Source of the DNA: Sphingomonas ginsengisoli An et al. 2013
Lineage (GTDB): Bacteria; Pseudomonadota; Alphaproteobacteria; Sphingomonadales; Sphingomonadaceae
Length of the DNA: 64,000 nucleotides
NCBI RefSeq assembly: GCF_009363895.1
Contig: NZ_CP045434.1
Coordinates: 2,232,001-2,296,000 of the forward strand
Direction of reading: 5' to 3'
The notes beneath the pieces were generated by a model. That model searched no databases, was not told where the DNA came from, and worked only from the letters and a program-made list of their open reading frames with translations. This document shows, piece by piece, positions 37,549 through 45,898 of this stretch. Position 1 is the stretch's first letter. Every line of letters begins with the position of its first letter. The position numbers and the translations under genes were made by a program.

Positions 37549-37563
37549 TGCGCCACGCTGGCC

Positions 37564-38337
37564 TTAGAGTTCGAAGCTCTCGCCGAGGTAGAGCCGGCGC
37601 ACGTCGCGATCGGCCACCAACGCCTCAGGAGTACCCTGGAACAGGACCTGGCCGTCGTAGATGATGCAGGCCCGGTCGACGATATCGAGCGTCTCGCGCA
37701 CGTTGTGGTCAGTGATGAGCACGCCGATGTCGCGGCCCTTCAATTCCTTCACCAGGTCGCGGATGTCGGCGATCGAGATGGGATCGATACCCGCGAACGG
37801 TTCGTCGAGGAGCATGATCTTGGGCTCGGCCGCCAGCGCGCGGGCGATCTCGCAGCGCCGCCGTTCACCCCCCGACAGCGCCATCGCGGGCGCCGCGCGC
37901 AAATTGGTCAGGCCGAATTCGTCGAGCAGACGCTCGAGCCGCGCCTGGCGCTCGCCGCGATCGGGCTCGGCCACTTCGAGCACGGCTTGGATATTCTGTT
38001 CGACCGTCATCCCGCGAAAGATGCTCGTTTCTTGGGGCAGGTAGCCAAGACCGAGGATCGCGCGGCGGTACATCGGCAGCGGGGTGATGTCGTTGCCGTC
38101 GAGCAGGATGCGGCCGGCATCGGGCTTCACCAGGCCCATCACCGAATAGAAGCAGGTCGTCTTGCCGGCGCCGTTGGGACCGAGCAGCCCGACCACTTCG
38201 CCGCGGCTGACGCTCAGCGAGACGTCGTGAAGGACCGCGCGCTTGTCATAAGCCTTGGCGATCGAGCGGACCTCGAGCCCGCGCACCGTGCCGGCGGCGT
38301 CGAGTCCGGTCCCGGGGGCCGTACGGGTATCGAGCAT
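37564..38337 (-). CDS. lptB: LPS export ABC transporter ATPase LptB
   Basis: Cytoplasmic ATPase of the LptB2FGC complex, which extracts lipopolysaccharide from the inner membrane. 257 residues with Walker A GLLGPNGAGKTT, the signature LSGGERRR, Walker B IMLLDEPFAGID, and the H-loop in ITDHNV. A short N-terminal extension precedes the core. It lies four bases downstream of lptA and 15 upstream of rpoN. lptF and lptG are not in the window. Confidence 0.95.
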   Translation of the reverse strand: MLDTRTAPGTGLDAAGTVRGLEVRSIAKAYDKRAVLHDVSLSVSRGEVVGLLGPNGAGKTTCFYSVMGLVKPDAGRILLDGNDITPLPMYRRAILGLGYLPQETSIFRGMTVEQNIQAVLEVAEPDRGERQARLERLLDEFGLTNLRAAPAMALSGGERRRCEIARALAAEPKIMLLDEPFAGIDPISIADIRDLVKELKGRDIGVLITDHNVRETLDIVDRACIIYDGQVLFQGTPEALVADRDVRRLYLGESFEL

Positions 38338-38341
38338 CGGC

Positions 38342-38947
38342 TCAGCCGCTTTTCTGCGTCTGGCGCTGGGGGACGGTGAAGTGGCCCTGCACCCGGCCGC
38401 CGTTCTGGCCGACGCCCGGCGGGCCGCCGTCGATCACCGCGCGGCCGCTGTCGAGGTCGATGGTGAGGCGATTGCCTTTCACCTGGCTGCCGTCACGGTC
38501 GAGCTGGACGTTGCCGATCAACGTGATGATCTTGCGGTTGAGGTCGTAGACTCCGAAGTCGCCGCGCCCGGTTTCGGACGGGGAGCGCACCGTGACTCCG
38601 CCAGCCGCATCTAGGCGGTCGATCTGGATTCCGCTGCCATTGGTCGACCCGCCGTTGTTGGTATAGGCGATCGTCAGCCGGTCGGTGGTGAGGGTGAGAT
38701 CGTCCTGCTTGGCGACGACACTGCCCGAGAAGACCGCGCGGTCGGCACGATCCTGAACCTCGATCCGCTCGCTGCTGACATCGACCGGCGCATTGCCGTT
38801 ATGGCCCTTGAGCGCCGAGGTCGGCTGGGCCCGCTGGATCGGCTGCGTCCCCGCCGGCTGCTGCGCCTGCGCGGCGGCGACCGTCGCCAGCGCGGTGCCG
38901 GTCGCCAGCAAGAGCCCGAGAGTGATGAAACGCCCCATGGTCCTCAT
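38342..38947 (-). CDS. lptA: LPS transport periplasmic protein LptA
   Basis: Periplasmic bridge protein that carries lipopolysaccharide from LptC to the outer-membrane LptD. 201 residues: signal peptide (about 1-27), then the OstA-like beta-jellyroll with ISSERIEVQDRADRAVFSGSV-type strands and alternating DRLTIAY and DRDGSQVKGNRLTIDL. The start overlaps the lptC stop by four bases (ATGA), so the two are coupled. Confidence 0.9.
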   Translation of the reverse strand: MRTMGRFITLGLLLATGTALATVAAAQAQQPAGTQPIQRAQPTSALKGHNGNAPVDVSSERIEVQDRADRAVFSGSVVAKQDDLTLTTDRLTIAYTNNGGSTNGSGIQIDRLDAAGGVTVRSPSETGRGDFGVYDLNRKIITLIGNVQLDRDGSQVKGNRLTIDLDSGRAVIDGGPPGVGQNGGRVQGHFTVPQRQTQKSG

Positions 38948-39666
38948 CTGACCGCCCCTTGCTTAATTTTCAACCGCGCACCGCCATCGAGCACGACGGT
39001 CCGAGTGCCGAGATCGGCGTGGACCCGCCCGGCGGTAAAGGTACCGAGCGGAAGCCGGCCGCTGACCCCGCCGTTCAGCCCCAGCTGCTTGCTCCGCAAG
39101 TCGCCGTTGATGCTCCCCGCCGCCACATCGCCCTCGCGACCGGTGCCGGTGCCGTTACCGCCGGTCACCGTGCGGGTCTTCAAGTCGACCAGCACGTCAT
39201 GCGTGAACAGTTGCTCGCCCTTGGGCCCGTTGACCCGCACCGGGCCGAGCACGCTGACCTGCTGGAGGTCGAGATTGTAGCGGCCGCGGTCGGCCTCGAT
39301 CGTCGCCGGCCCCTCGACCATGCCGAGCTTGGCGAACATCCCGTTGATATCGACGATCGGCTGCTCGGAGGTTGGCTGGATCGCGCGCTTGGCCTGGACG
39401 GTGAACGGCTGCCCCTTGTCGTCCTGGCCGGTGTAGCTAGCCGCTTCGATCCGCATTCGCTCGGGCGACGATTCGACCTTTTTCTTGTCGAGGATGAAGC
39501 TGACCTCCTGCCGCTTGCTCAATGGAGCGAGCAGGAGAAAGGCGACCAGCACGCCGACCAGGCTCGGCAGCGCGATCTTGAGCAGGCGCACGAGGCCGTC
39601 GTGCCGGCTGCCCGGCTGCGCCCATTTCGCCTGCGTCTCGCGCTGCTCTGCCGCCGTCTCAGGCAT
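38944..39666 (-). CDS. lptC: LPS export protein LptC
   Basis: Bitopic inner-membrane protein that passes lipopolysaccharide from LptB2FG to LptA. 240 residues: cytoplasmic N-terminus, one membrane helix (about residues 31-50, LKIALPSLVGVLVAFLLLA), then a periplasmic beta-jellyroll. The ATG at 39666 is chosen because it gives the usual topology and overlaps the RNase D gene by eight bases; a longer open frame to 39828 reads as shadow sequence of that gene. Confidence 0.88.
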   Translation of the reverse strand: MPETAAEQRETQAKWAQPGSRHDGLVRLLKIALPSLVGVLVAFLLLAPLSKRQEVSFILDKKKVESSPERMRIEAASYTGQDDKGQPFTVQAKRAIQPTSEQPIVDINGMFAKLGMVEGPATIEADRGRYNLDLQQVSVLGPVRVNGPKGEQLFTHDVLVDLKTRTVTGGNGTGTGREGDVAAGSINGDLRSKQLGLNGGVSGRLPLGTFTAGRVHADLGTRTVVLDGGARLKIKQGAVR

Positions 39667-40279
39667 GAGCGAAAATGTCCTCCTCGGGCCAGCCGGCGAG
39701 GTCGAGCCGAGCGCGGGTGGGGAGGAAGTCGAAGCAGGCCTGCGCCAGCTCGGTCCGGCCTTCGCGGGCGAGGCGGACGTCAAGCTTTTCCTTGAGCGCG
39801 TGGAGATAGCGCACGTCGCTCGCCGCATAGTCGCGCTGGGCGTCGCTGATCTCGGGCGCGCCCCAGTCGCTGGTCTGCTGTTGCTTGTTCAGATCCTGAC
39901 CGAGCAGCTCGCGGACCAGTTCTTTTAGGCCATGGCGGTCGGTGTAGGTGCGGATCAGCCGGCTGGCGGTGCGGGTGCAGTAGAGCGGAGCGGCCATGAC
40001 GCCGAGATAGTGCTGCATAATCGCGATATCGAATCGGGCGAAATGATAAAGCTTGAGCCGGTTGGGGTCGGCCAGCAGCGCCTTCAGATTGGGCGCCGCA
40101 TAGTCGCTTCCCGGCGAGAAGCGCACCAGATGCTCGTCCCCGCTGCCGTCGGACAATTGCACCAGGCACAGCCGGTCGCGGCCCGGGTGGAGCCCCATCG
40201 CCTCGGTGTCGATCGCGATCGGCCCGGCGGCGAACAGGTCGGTGGAGGGCAGGTCTTCTTCGTGGAAATGAATGGCCAT
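39659..40279 (-). CDS. RNase D-like 3'-5' exonuclease
   Basis: 206 residues forming a single DEDDy exonuclease domain. The acidic motifs appear in AIDTEAMGL (Exo I), HFARFDIAIMQ (Exo II) and YAASDVRYLHAL (Exo III with Tyr and Asp). The HRDC domains of full-length E. coli RNase D are absent, as usual for this alphaproteobacterial type. It probably trims structured RNA 3' ends. It heads the rnd-lptC-lptA-lptB-rpoN series and is divergent from the cold-shock gene. ATG at 40279 is chosen from the conserved start. Confidence 0.88.
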   Translation of the reverse strand: MAIHFHEEDLPSTDLFAAGPIAIDTEAMGLHPGRDRLCLVQLSDGSGDEHLVRFSPGSDYAAPNLKALLADPNRLKLYHFARFDIAIMQHYLGVMAAPLYCTRTASRLIRTYTDRHGLKELVRELLGQDLNKQQQTSDWGAPEISDAQRDYAASDVRYLHALKEKLDVRLAREGRTELAQACFDFLPTRARLDLAGWPEEDIFAHA

Positions 40280-40487
40280 GAAAGTGCTGTTTCTCTTTCG
40301 GGCGGCGCTTGGCAAGGCCTCACTGAACCTTCGCTGGCCGCGCTCCTTCGAATCGGCTGGAGCGAACGAACCTTTTCGGGTAACGTGAATCATCTGCGCG
40401 CCTGTTTCGGCGTGTCGTGACCGGTTGCGCCCTGAGGCCCAGCGCGTTGGTTTGATTGATTATTCGGGCTGGAGAAGTGTGAAGGGC

Positions 40488-41315
40488 ATGGGTTACGATC
40501 GAGGGCGCAAGGGTGATCGCGGTGGACGCGGTCGCGACAGCAAGGGTGATTTCGGCGGCGGCGGCGGTGGTGATTTCTACGGTGGCGGCGGCGGTTTCGG
40601 TGACCGCGGCGGCTTCGGCGGCGGCGGCGACCGGTTCGGTGGCGGCGGCGGTGGCGGCTACGGCGGCGGCGGCGGCGGTGGTTACCGCGGCGGCGGCGGT
40701 GGTGGCGGCTTCGGCGGCGGCGATCGCTTCGGCGGTGGCGGCGGCGGCGGTGGCTACCGCGGTGGTGGCGGCGGTGGCGGCTTCCGTGGCGGCGGCGGCG
40801 GTGGTGGTGGTGGCGGCATGCCTCCCCAGGTCGTCGGCGAAGGCAAGGGCACCGTTAAATTCTTCAATCCGCAAAAGGGCTTCGGCTTCATCGTCCGTGA
40901 CGATGGCGGCGAGGACGTGTTCGTGCACATCTCGGCGGTCGAGCAGGCGGGTCTCACCGACCTCGCCGACGGTCAGCCGCTCGAGTTCACGCTGGTCGAC
41001 CGCGGGGGCCGTATCTCGGCCACCAACCTGCGCATCGACGGTGAGCCGGTCGCGGTGGTCCGCGAAGAGCGCGCGCCGCAGCGTCAGCTGACCGGTGAGC
41101 GGACCAGCGGCACGGTGAAGTTCTTCAATTCGATGAAGGGCTTCGGCTTCATCCAGCGCGATGACGGCCAGCCGGACGCGTTCGTCCACATTTCGGCGGT
41201 CGAGCGCGCGGGCATGCCGTCGCTCAACGAAGGCGACCGGCTCGAGTTCGAGCTCGAGGTCGACCGGCGCGGCAAGACCGCGGCGGTGAACCTGCAGCCG
41301 ATCCAGGAAGCGTAA
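40488..41315 (+). CDS. Double cold-shock-domain protein, Gly-rich
   Basis: 275 residues. Residues 1-120 are low-complexity: Gly runs broken by Tyr, Phe, Arg and Asp (FGGGD, GGGYRGG), like RNA-binding or condensate-forming tails. Two cold-shock domains follow: about 127-195 (GKGTVKFFNPQKGFGFI and DVFVHISAVE) and about 207-272 (TSGTVKFFNSMKGFGFI and DAFVHISAVE). Both keep the RNP1 and RNP2 aromatic residues. It likely acts as an RNA chaperone. A GTG at 40479 is an alternative start; GGAGA at 40471 fits either poorly. A strong terminator follows. Confidence 0.9.
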   Translation: MGYDRGRKGDRGGRGRDSKGDFGGGGGGDFYGGGGGFGDRGGFGGGGDRFGGGGGGGYGGGGGGGYRGGGGGGGFGGGDRFGGGGGGGGYRGGGGGGGFRGGGGGGGGGGMPPQVVGEGKGTVKFFNPQKGFGFIVRDDGGEDVFVHISAVEQAGLTDLADGQPLEFTLVDRGGRISATNLRIDGEPVAVVREERAPQRQLTGERTSGTVKFFNSMKGFGFIQRDDGQPDAFVHISAVERAGMPSLNEGDRLEFELEVDRRGKTAAVNLQPIQEA

Positions 41316-41350
41316 GCTCCCAGCGAAAACTCGCGTGTCACGCGGGGCAG

Positions 41351-41384
41351 GGCCCGCCCGGACATGATCCGGGCGGGCCTTTTT
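41351..41384 (+). terminator. Intrinsic terminator after cold-shock gene
   Basis: GGCCCGCCCGGA (41351-41362) pairs exactly with TCCGGGCGGGCC (41368-41379), loop CATGA, followed directly by TTTTT (41380-41384). It is a textbook rho-independent terminator for the cold-shock gene. Confidence 0.93.
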
Positions 41385-41387
41385 CGT

Positions 41388-42515
41388 TCACGCCTGACGG
41401 AAGGGGAGTTCGGCGCGCAGCGCCTCGATCTCTTGGCCCACGCCCTCGCGCTCGGCATCGACGAAGCGCACGACCGCATCGCGGAAACCCGGATTCGGGA
41501 TGAAGTGCGCCGAGCGGGTGATCACCGGCTCATAGCCGCGCGCCAACTTGTGCTCGCCCTGCGCGCCCGCCTCGACCCGCGCGAGTCCATGGCGGCAGGC
41601 CCACTCGATCGCTTGGTAATAGCAGAGCTCGAAATGGAGGAAGGGCACTTCCTCGGTGCAGCCCCAGTAACGGCCGTAGAGCGTGTCCGCCCCGATCCAG
41701 TTGAGCGCGCCGGCGATCGGCCGCCCGTCGCGCAGCGCAAGAAACAGCAGCAGCCGGTCGCGCTGGCTGATCGCAATTTGGTCGAAGAATTCGCGGGTCA
41801 GATAGGGCCGGCCCCACTTGCGGCTGCCGGTGTCGCGGTAAAATGCCCACATCGCATCCCATTCCGCGGGCCCGATCTCTGCGCCGCGCAGGGCGACGAT
41901 TTCCAGCCCGGCCCGCGCCGCTTCCCGCTCCTTGCGCAGCGCCTTGCGCTTGCGGCTGGCCAAAGTGGCGAGGTAGTCGTCGAAGCTAGCGAAGCCGCGG
42001 TTGAACCAGTGATATTGGATGCCGTGGCGGATCAGCCAACCGCGCGCGGCGAAGTCGGCTGCCTCGTCCTCCTCGAGGAAGGTGGCGTGCGCGGACGACA
42101 GCCCGTTCTGGCTCGTCACCGCCTCGAGCGCGGCGAGCAGCGCCTGTGGCCGGGTGCCGAGCAGCCGCGGGCCGGGCACCGGCGTGAACGGCACCGCCAC
42201 CTGCAGCTTGGGATAATAATCGCCCCCGGCGCGCTGCCAGGCATCGGCCCAGCCGTGATCGAACACATATTCGCCCTGGCTGTGGCTCTTGAGGAAGGCG
42301 GGCGCGGCGGCGACGATCTCGCCGGCTTCCTCGACCAGGATCGGCAGCGGGCTCCACCCGCTCGCCTCGCCGACGCTCCCGGAATCCTCCAGCGCAGCGA
42401 AAAAGGCGTGGGCAACGAACGGATTGCCGCTGGCCGCCAACGAGTCCCACAAGGCGGGCTCGATCCCCGCGATCGTATCGGCGATGCGGGCAGTTACGCG
42501 ATCAAGGTCGGCCAT
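41388..42515 (-). CDS. FemAB-like/GNAT acyltransferase (COG3146 type)
   Basis: 375 residues matching the FemAB-like group of large GNAT-fold proteins (often labelled GNAT N-acetyltransferase or peptidogalycan biosynthesis protein). Landmarks are NPFVAHAFFAALEDSGSV near residue 31, GEYVFDHGWADAW, and FLHFELCYYQAIEWACRHGL near residue 291 in the second GNAT unit. The substrate is unknown. Its start overlaps the stop of the phosphodiesterase gene by 14 bases, so it belongs to the RidA-GDPD-transferase series. Confidence 0.82.
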   Translation of the reverse strand: MADLDRVTARIADTIAGIEPALWDSLAASGNPFVAHAFFAALEDSGSVGEASGWSPLPILVEEAGEIVAAAPAFLKSHSQGEYVFDHGWADAWQRAGGDYYPKLQVAVPFTPVPGPRLLGTRPQALLAALEAVTSQNGLSSAHATFLEEDEAADFAARGWLIRHGIQYHWFNRGFASFDDYLATLASRKRKALRKEREAARAGLEIVALRGAEIGPAEWDAMWAFYRDTGSRKWGRPYLTREFFDQIAISQRDRLLLFLALRDGRPIAGALNWIGADTLYGRYWGCTEEVPFLHFELCYYQAIEWACRHGLARVEAGAQGEHKLARGYEPVITRSAHFIPNPGFRDAVVRFVDAEREGVGQEIEALRAELPFRQA

Positions 42516-43215
42516 CGCCCTCCCAGATAGGAGCGTCGGCGAACTTCGCCACCTTGGCGCGGTCGGCGGGAGAGCGAACGGTCCAGCTATAGACCGGCAT
42601 CCGCCCGCGCTGCTTCGCCACCCACCGCTGGTCGAGCGCGCGGCAGTCGACCGCGAGGAATTGCGGCCTGCCCGTGAGTAGGAACAGCGCCCGCCACCAC
42701 GGCTTGAGGCCGACGTCGATCACCAGTCCGCGCAGGACCGCCGGGGCGTTCGTCGCAAACCACCGCGGGACCCGCGGATCGAAGCTCATCACCGCCACCG
42801 GGCCGCGATAGCCAGCCAGCGCCGCGGCCACCGCTTGGCACAGCCGCTCAAGCCCGATCTCGCGCTTCACTTCGATCAGCAGCGGGACCTGGCCGTCGAT
42901 CAGCGTGAGCAGGTCGACAAGGGTCGGAATGGGTTCGCCGGTGCCGAGCAGCCGCAGTTCGGCCGCGTGCGCCGACGAGCGATGCCGAAGGCAGCCGTCG
43001 GCGCCGGTCAGTCGCTCGAGGCCCTCGTCGTGGAAGACGTGCGCAATGCCGTCGGCGGTCGCCCGGACGTCGCATTCGATTCCCGCGCCGAGCGCCAGCG
43101 CGCCGCGCGCGGCGGCCAGACTGTTCTCGGGGACGCCCGGTCCGTGCAGCCCGCGATGCGCGAAGCCGAGCGGCCCGGGCTTCAGCGGGTCAGGCGCGGA
43201 CCTGGACGACCGCAT
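42502..43215 (-). CDS. Glycerophosphodiester phosphodiesterase family
   Basis: 237 residues of the GDPD TIM-barrel family, which hydrolyses glycerophosphodiesters to glycerol 3-phosphate and an alcohol. HRGLHGPGVPENS (about residues 19-31) carries the catalytic His and Glu; GIECDVRATADG and the later LIEVK supply metal residues. There is no signal peptide, so a cytoplasmic enzyme is likely. The ATG at 43215 gives a 26-base overlap with the upstream RidA gene; no later ATG or GTG precedes the conserved part. Confidence 0.85.
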   Translation of the reverse strand: MRSSRSAPDPLKPGPLGFAHRGLHGPGVPENSLAAARGALALGAGIECDVRATADGIAHVFHDEGLERLTGADGCLRHRSSAHAAELRLLGTGEPIPTLVDLLTLIDGQVPLLIEVKREIGLERLCQAVAAALAGYRGPVAVMSFDPRVPRWFATNAPAVLRGLVIDVGLKPWWRALFLLTGRPQFLAVDCRALDQRWVAKQRGRMPVYSWTVRSPADRAKVAKFADAPIWEGDGRP

Positions 43216-43651
43216 CCACCTCGACCGCGACGCCGAGCGGGAGCACCGGCACACCGACCGCCGAGCGGGCATGGCGCCCGGCCTCGCCGAACACCTGCTG
43301 CATCAGATCCGAGGCGCCGTTGGCGACCTTGGGCTGGTCGGTGAAGCTGGCCGCCGAATTGACGAATACGCCGAGCTTCACGATCCGCTCGACCCGGTCG
43401 AGCGAGCCGAGCGCCGCCTTGATCTGCGCCAGCAGCATCAGCCCGCACCGGCGCGCGGCGGCCTGGCCCGCCTCCAGATCGACATTCTCGCCCAGCCGCC
43501 CGGTGATCAGGCTGCCGTCCTCGGCGAAGCTGATCTGGCCCGAGATGTGGAGAAGGCCGTTGGCCTCCACCGCCGGAACATAGGAAGCGACCGGCGCGGC
43601 CGGCTGCGGAAGGATGATGCCGAGTTCGGCGAGGCGTGAGTCGATGGACAT
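43190..43651 (-). CDS. RidA family protein (YjgF/YER057c type)
   Basis: 153 residues. The larger RidA-like subgroup (TIGR/cd02199 type) with SRLAELGIILPQPAAPVASYVP at the start, LHISGQISF, and ARSAVGVPVLPLGVAVEVDAVV at the end. RidA proteins remove reactive enamine intermediates, but this subgroup often lacks the catalytic Arg of true RidA, so deaminase activity is uncertain. The ATG at 43651 is fixed by the conserved start. A hairpin repeat lies just upstream. Confidence 0.85.
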   Translation of the reverse strand: MSIDSRLAELGIILPQPAAPVASYVPAVEANGLLHISGQISFAEDGSLITGRLGENVDLEAGQAAARRCGLMLLAQIKAALGSLDRVERIVKLGVFVNSAASFTDQPKVANGASDLMQQVFGEAGRHARSAVGVPVLPLGVAVEVDAVVQVRA

Positions 43652-43689
43652 GAGGGCGCTCAAGCAGGCCCCTTCCTGGCGGTCAACCT

Positions 43690-43783
43690 TCGCTCGTCCT
43701 GGGCGGAAGACCGAAGGTCTGAAGTCGAAGGGCGTATGACGAGACGCCCTTCGACTGCGCTGCGCTCCGCTCAGGACGAGCGA
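43690..43783. repeat. REP-like long palindromic intergenic repeat
   Basis: TCGCTCGTCCT (43690-43700) pairs with AGGACGAGCGA (43773-43783), and AGTCGAAGGGCG (43723-43734) pairs with CGCCCTTCGACT (43745-43756); both are exact. The whole forms one long imperfect hairpin between two minus-strand genes. Its sequence resembles the CCCTTCGACT...CTCAGGACGAG intergenic palindromes that are frequent in sphingomonad genomes. No second copy was noticed in this window. Confidence 0.75.
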
Positions 43784-43791
43784 GCGGCCTG

Positions 43792-44538
43792 TCAGCCCTG
43801 CTTGCTCATCGCAAAACCGGCGAAGCTTTGCCGGGTCGGCATCAGCTCGACCGTATTGATGTTGAGGTGCGGCGGCTGGTTGGCGATCCACCAGATGGTG
43901 TCCGCCAAATCCTCGGGGGTCATCGGCTCGAGCCCGGCGTAGAGCGCGTCGCTCGCCGCCTGATCGCCGCCATTGCGGACGACGGTGAATTCGGTCTCGG
44001 CCATTCCCGGTTCGATCGAGCTGACCCGCACCCCGGTTCCGGCCAGGTCGCAGCGCAGGTCGAGGCTGAACTGGCGGACGAACGCCTTGGTCCCCCCATA
44101 CACCGCTCCACCGCGATAGGGGTAGGTGGCGGCGACCGACGACAGGTTCACGATCGCGCCCTTGGCCTCGATCAGCTTGGGCAGCAGCGCCTGGGTCAGC
44201 GCGACGAGCCCGGTGATGTTGGTCGCGATGACCTGGTCGAGCCGCTCCCATTCCTGCTCGTGCAGCGGGTCGGCCGGCGGTGCCAACCCGGCATTGTTGA
44301 CCAGCAGTTCGAGGCCGCCCCATTCCCCCGCCAATTGCGGCAGCGAGCGCAGCGCGTCGAGGTCGCGCATGTCGAGTTCGAGCGGGAGGAAGGCGTCGCC
44401 CAGTTCCTCCTGCAGCGCCTTCAAGCGGTCGCCGCGGCGGCCGGTGCCGATCACCTTCCAGCCGTGTCCGACGAACAGTTTCGCAGCAGCCGCGCCGATG
44501 CCCGAGGTGGCGCCGGTGATAAGAGCGGTCTTGGTCAT
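43792..44538 (-). CDS. SDR oxidoreductase, YdfG-like
   Basis: 248-residue short-chain dehydrogenase using NAD(P)H. GATSGIG (about residues 9-15) binds the cofactor, NNAG and the active-site triad appear as NLSS and YGGTK, and the end NQPPHLNINTVELMPTRQSF matches YdfG, the 3-hydroxy acid (L-allo-threonine, malonic semialdehyde) dehydrogenase. Its start abuts the stop of the HAD gene with no gap. Assignment to the YdfG group is firm; the in vivo substrate is not. Confidence 0.9.
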   Translation of the reverse strand: MTKTALITGATSGIGAAAAKLFVGHGWKVIGTGRRGDRLKALQEELGDAFLPLELDMRDLDALRSLPQLAGEWGGLELLVNNAGLAPPADPLHEQEWERLDQVIATNITGLVALTQALLPKLIEAKGAIVNLSSVAATYPYRGGAVYGGTKAFVRQFSLDLRCDLAGTGVRVSSIEPGMAETEFTVVRNGGDQAASDALYAGLEPMTPEDLADTIWWIANQPPHLNINTVELMPTRQSFAGFAMSKQG

Positions 44539-45147
44539 CTAAGCATCCTTCAAACGGTCGAGGATCCAGGCGGTCGCGGTCGGCCAGTCGTCGATCCGCG
44601 CGTCGGCGTCGGGCGCTGGCGGGACGATTGCGGCGATGCGCGGCTCGGCAATCATGTGCAGCCGCGCGGTCGCCGGCGAATATTTGGCGACGCTGGCATG
44701 GTGCACCGCGAGGTCGTCGACGAATACGCTGGGCGGATTGCCGTGTCGCTCGACCAGCCGCTTCAACGGCTCGCCCTTGCCGCCCTGATTGCAGACCACT
44801 TCATGGCGGATTCCGTGGGCGGCAAGCTGCTCGACCCGCCAGCTATGGGCATGGTCGCCAAGGTTGGTGAGGATGACGATGTCGGCACTCTCACCGATCC
44901 GCCCGAGCGCCTCGACCGCGCCGGGGACCAGTGTCTGGCGGTGCATTTCTTTCTGGAAGAATTCGTTGAGCAGCGGCCACACCTCGTCGGGCGGGACCGG
45001 CTCGCCGCCGCGGCTCAACGCTTTTCCCCAGTCGAGATTGTCGAGGTCGAAGCGCACGCCATGCGCTTCGTCGAGCCAGTCGGCGAAGTGGGACACCATG
45101 TGCAGCAGGACTTCGTCACAGTCGGTGACGAGGAGAGGGCGATTCAT
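44539..45147 (-). CDS. HAD-family hydrolase
   Basis: 202-residue haloacid dehalogenase-like hydrolase, probably a phosphatase. Motif I is VTDCDEVLL (nucleophile Asp near residue 9), motif II ILTNLGD, motif III a Lys near residue 125, and motif IV FVDDLAVH. A small cap lies between motifs I and II. The substrate is unknown. The start overlaps the DUF3572 stop by four bases (ATGA, on the minus strand), so the two are coupled. Confidence 0.85.
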   Translation of the reverse strand: MNRPLLVTDCDEVLLHMVSHFADWLDEAHGVRFDLDNLDWGKALSRGGEPVPPDEVWPLLNEFFQKEMHRQTLVPGAVEALGRIGESADIVILTNLGDHAHSWRVEQLAAHGIRHEVVCNQGGKGEPLKRLVERHGNPPSVFVDDLAVHHASVAKYSPATARLHMIAEPRIAAIVPPAPDADARIDDWPTATAWILDRLKDA

Positions 45148-45416
45148 GCGTCGAGAGCGCTCCGGGCGGCGACCAGTTCCTGCGGCGGCATCTGAAGAGC
45201 CTCGGCGACCGCGACAAGGTCCGGCTCATGCGCTTCGAGGAAGCTCAGCACCGCCGCCAGCATCGCCGGCTCGGTGGCGCGGGCGCGCAGTTCGTCGGCG
45301 GTCAGACCGGTCAGCGTCAGCAGCCGCTGGGCGCGCGCTTCGTCCCGCAAGGTGACAGCCAGCGCCTGCAGCGCAACAATCATCGGGTCCGGGGTGTTTG
45401 GAGCGGGCCTGATCAT
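45144..45416 (-). CDS. DUF3572 family protein
   Basis: 90 residues, helical, of the alphaproteobacterial DUF3572 family of unknown function. Family features are MIVALQALAVTLRDEARAQRLL and the terminal FLEAHEPDLVAVAEAL. It is divergent from the divK-like gene across a 43-base gap, a neighbourhood I recall from other alphaproteobacteria; a role in cell-cycle control is only suggested by that position. Confidence 0.82.
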   Translation of the reverse strand: MIRPAPNTPDPMIVALQALAVTLRDEARAQRLLTLTGLTADELRARATEPAMLAAVLSFLEAHEPDLVAVAEALQMPPQELVAARSALDA

Positions 45417-45459
45417 CGCCTATGATGGGAGGTGAAGGGTTGAGGGAGCTTGTAAGGCC

Positions 45460-45843
45460 GTGGCCAGGATCCTGGTTGTCGAGGACAACGCCCTCAACAT
45501 CAAGCTGTTCTGCGACCTGCTCGCGGCGCACGGGCACGAGCCGTGTGCGGTGACCGACAGCCGTGAGGCGCTTGAGCGGGCGCAGAGCTTCGCGCCGCAG
45601 CTGATCATCACCGATATCCAGCTGCCCCACGTCAGCGGGATGGAGCTCATTCGCTGGTTCCGCGACGATCCCGGCTTGCGCGATGTGCCGATCATGGCGG
45701 TAACCGCTTATGCCGGCGCCGGCGACGAGGACCGCGTCCGCGCGGCCGGCGTCCAGGCCTATGTCTCGAAGCCGATCTCGGTCGCGCGGTTCATCGAAGA
45801 GGTCAGCGCCCTGCTCGCGGAGAATGGCGCGGCGGTACACTGA
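45460..45843 (+). CDS. divK: DivK-like single-domain response regulator
   Basis: 127 residues consisting only of a receiver domain. The acidic pair is in VVEDN, the phosphorylated Asp is residue 52 (LIITDIQLP), and the Thr/Lys switch residues are in VTAYA and VSKPI. DivK relays phosphate in the PleC/DivJ cell-cycle circuit of alphaproteobacteria and indirectly controls CtrA. The GTG start at 45460 is required by the frame. The downstream convergent rpmG is a common neighbour, supporting the name. Confidence 0.87.
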   Translation: MARILVVEDNALNIKLFCDLLAAHGHEPCAVTDSREALERAQSFAPQLIITDIQLPHVSGMELIRWFRDDPGLRDVPIMAVTAYAGAGDEDRVRAAGVQAYVSKPISVARFIEEVSALLAENGAAVH

Positions 45844-45846
45844 CGT

Positions 45847-45870
45847 GAAAAGGGGCGCCGCAGCGCCCCT
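45847..45870. terminator. Terminator between divK and rpmG
   Basis: AGGGGCGC (45851-45858) pairs exactly with GCGCCCCT (45863-45870), loop CGCA. On the minus strand the stem is followed by TTTTC, so it best serves rpmG. A second small hairpin overlaps the end of rpmG. Confidence 0.75.
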
Positions 45871-45898
45871 CGTCAGCCAGCAAGAGGCGCCAAGCGCC

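Noticed and set aside
36271..38379. 702-codon plus-strand frame opposite rpoN, lptB and part of lptA
   Set aside because: Covers several well-identified minus-strand genes and lacks any domain.
40555..40820. GGC/GGT-rich tract that resembles a tandem repeat or CRISPR-like array
   Set aside because: There are no regular spacers; it is the Gly-rich coding region of the cold-shock protein.
43735..43791. Short plus-strand coding start at the palindromic repeat
   Set aside because: It is translation of the REP-like repeat, a frequent false gene in sphingomonads.
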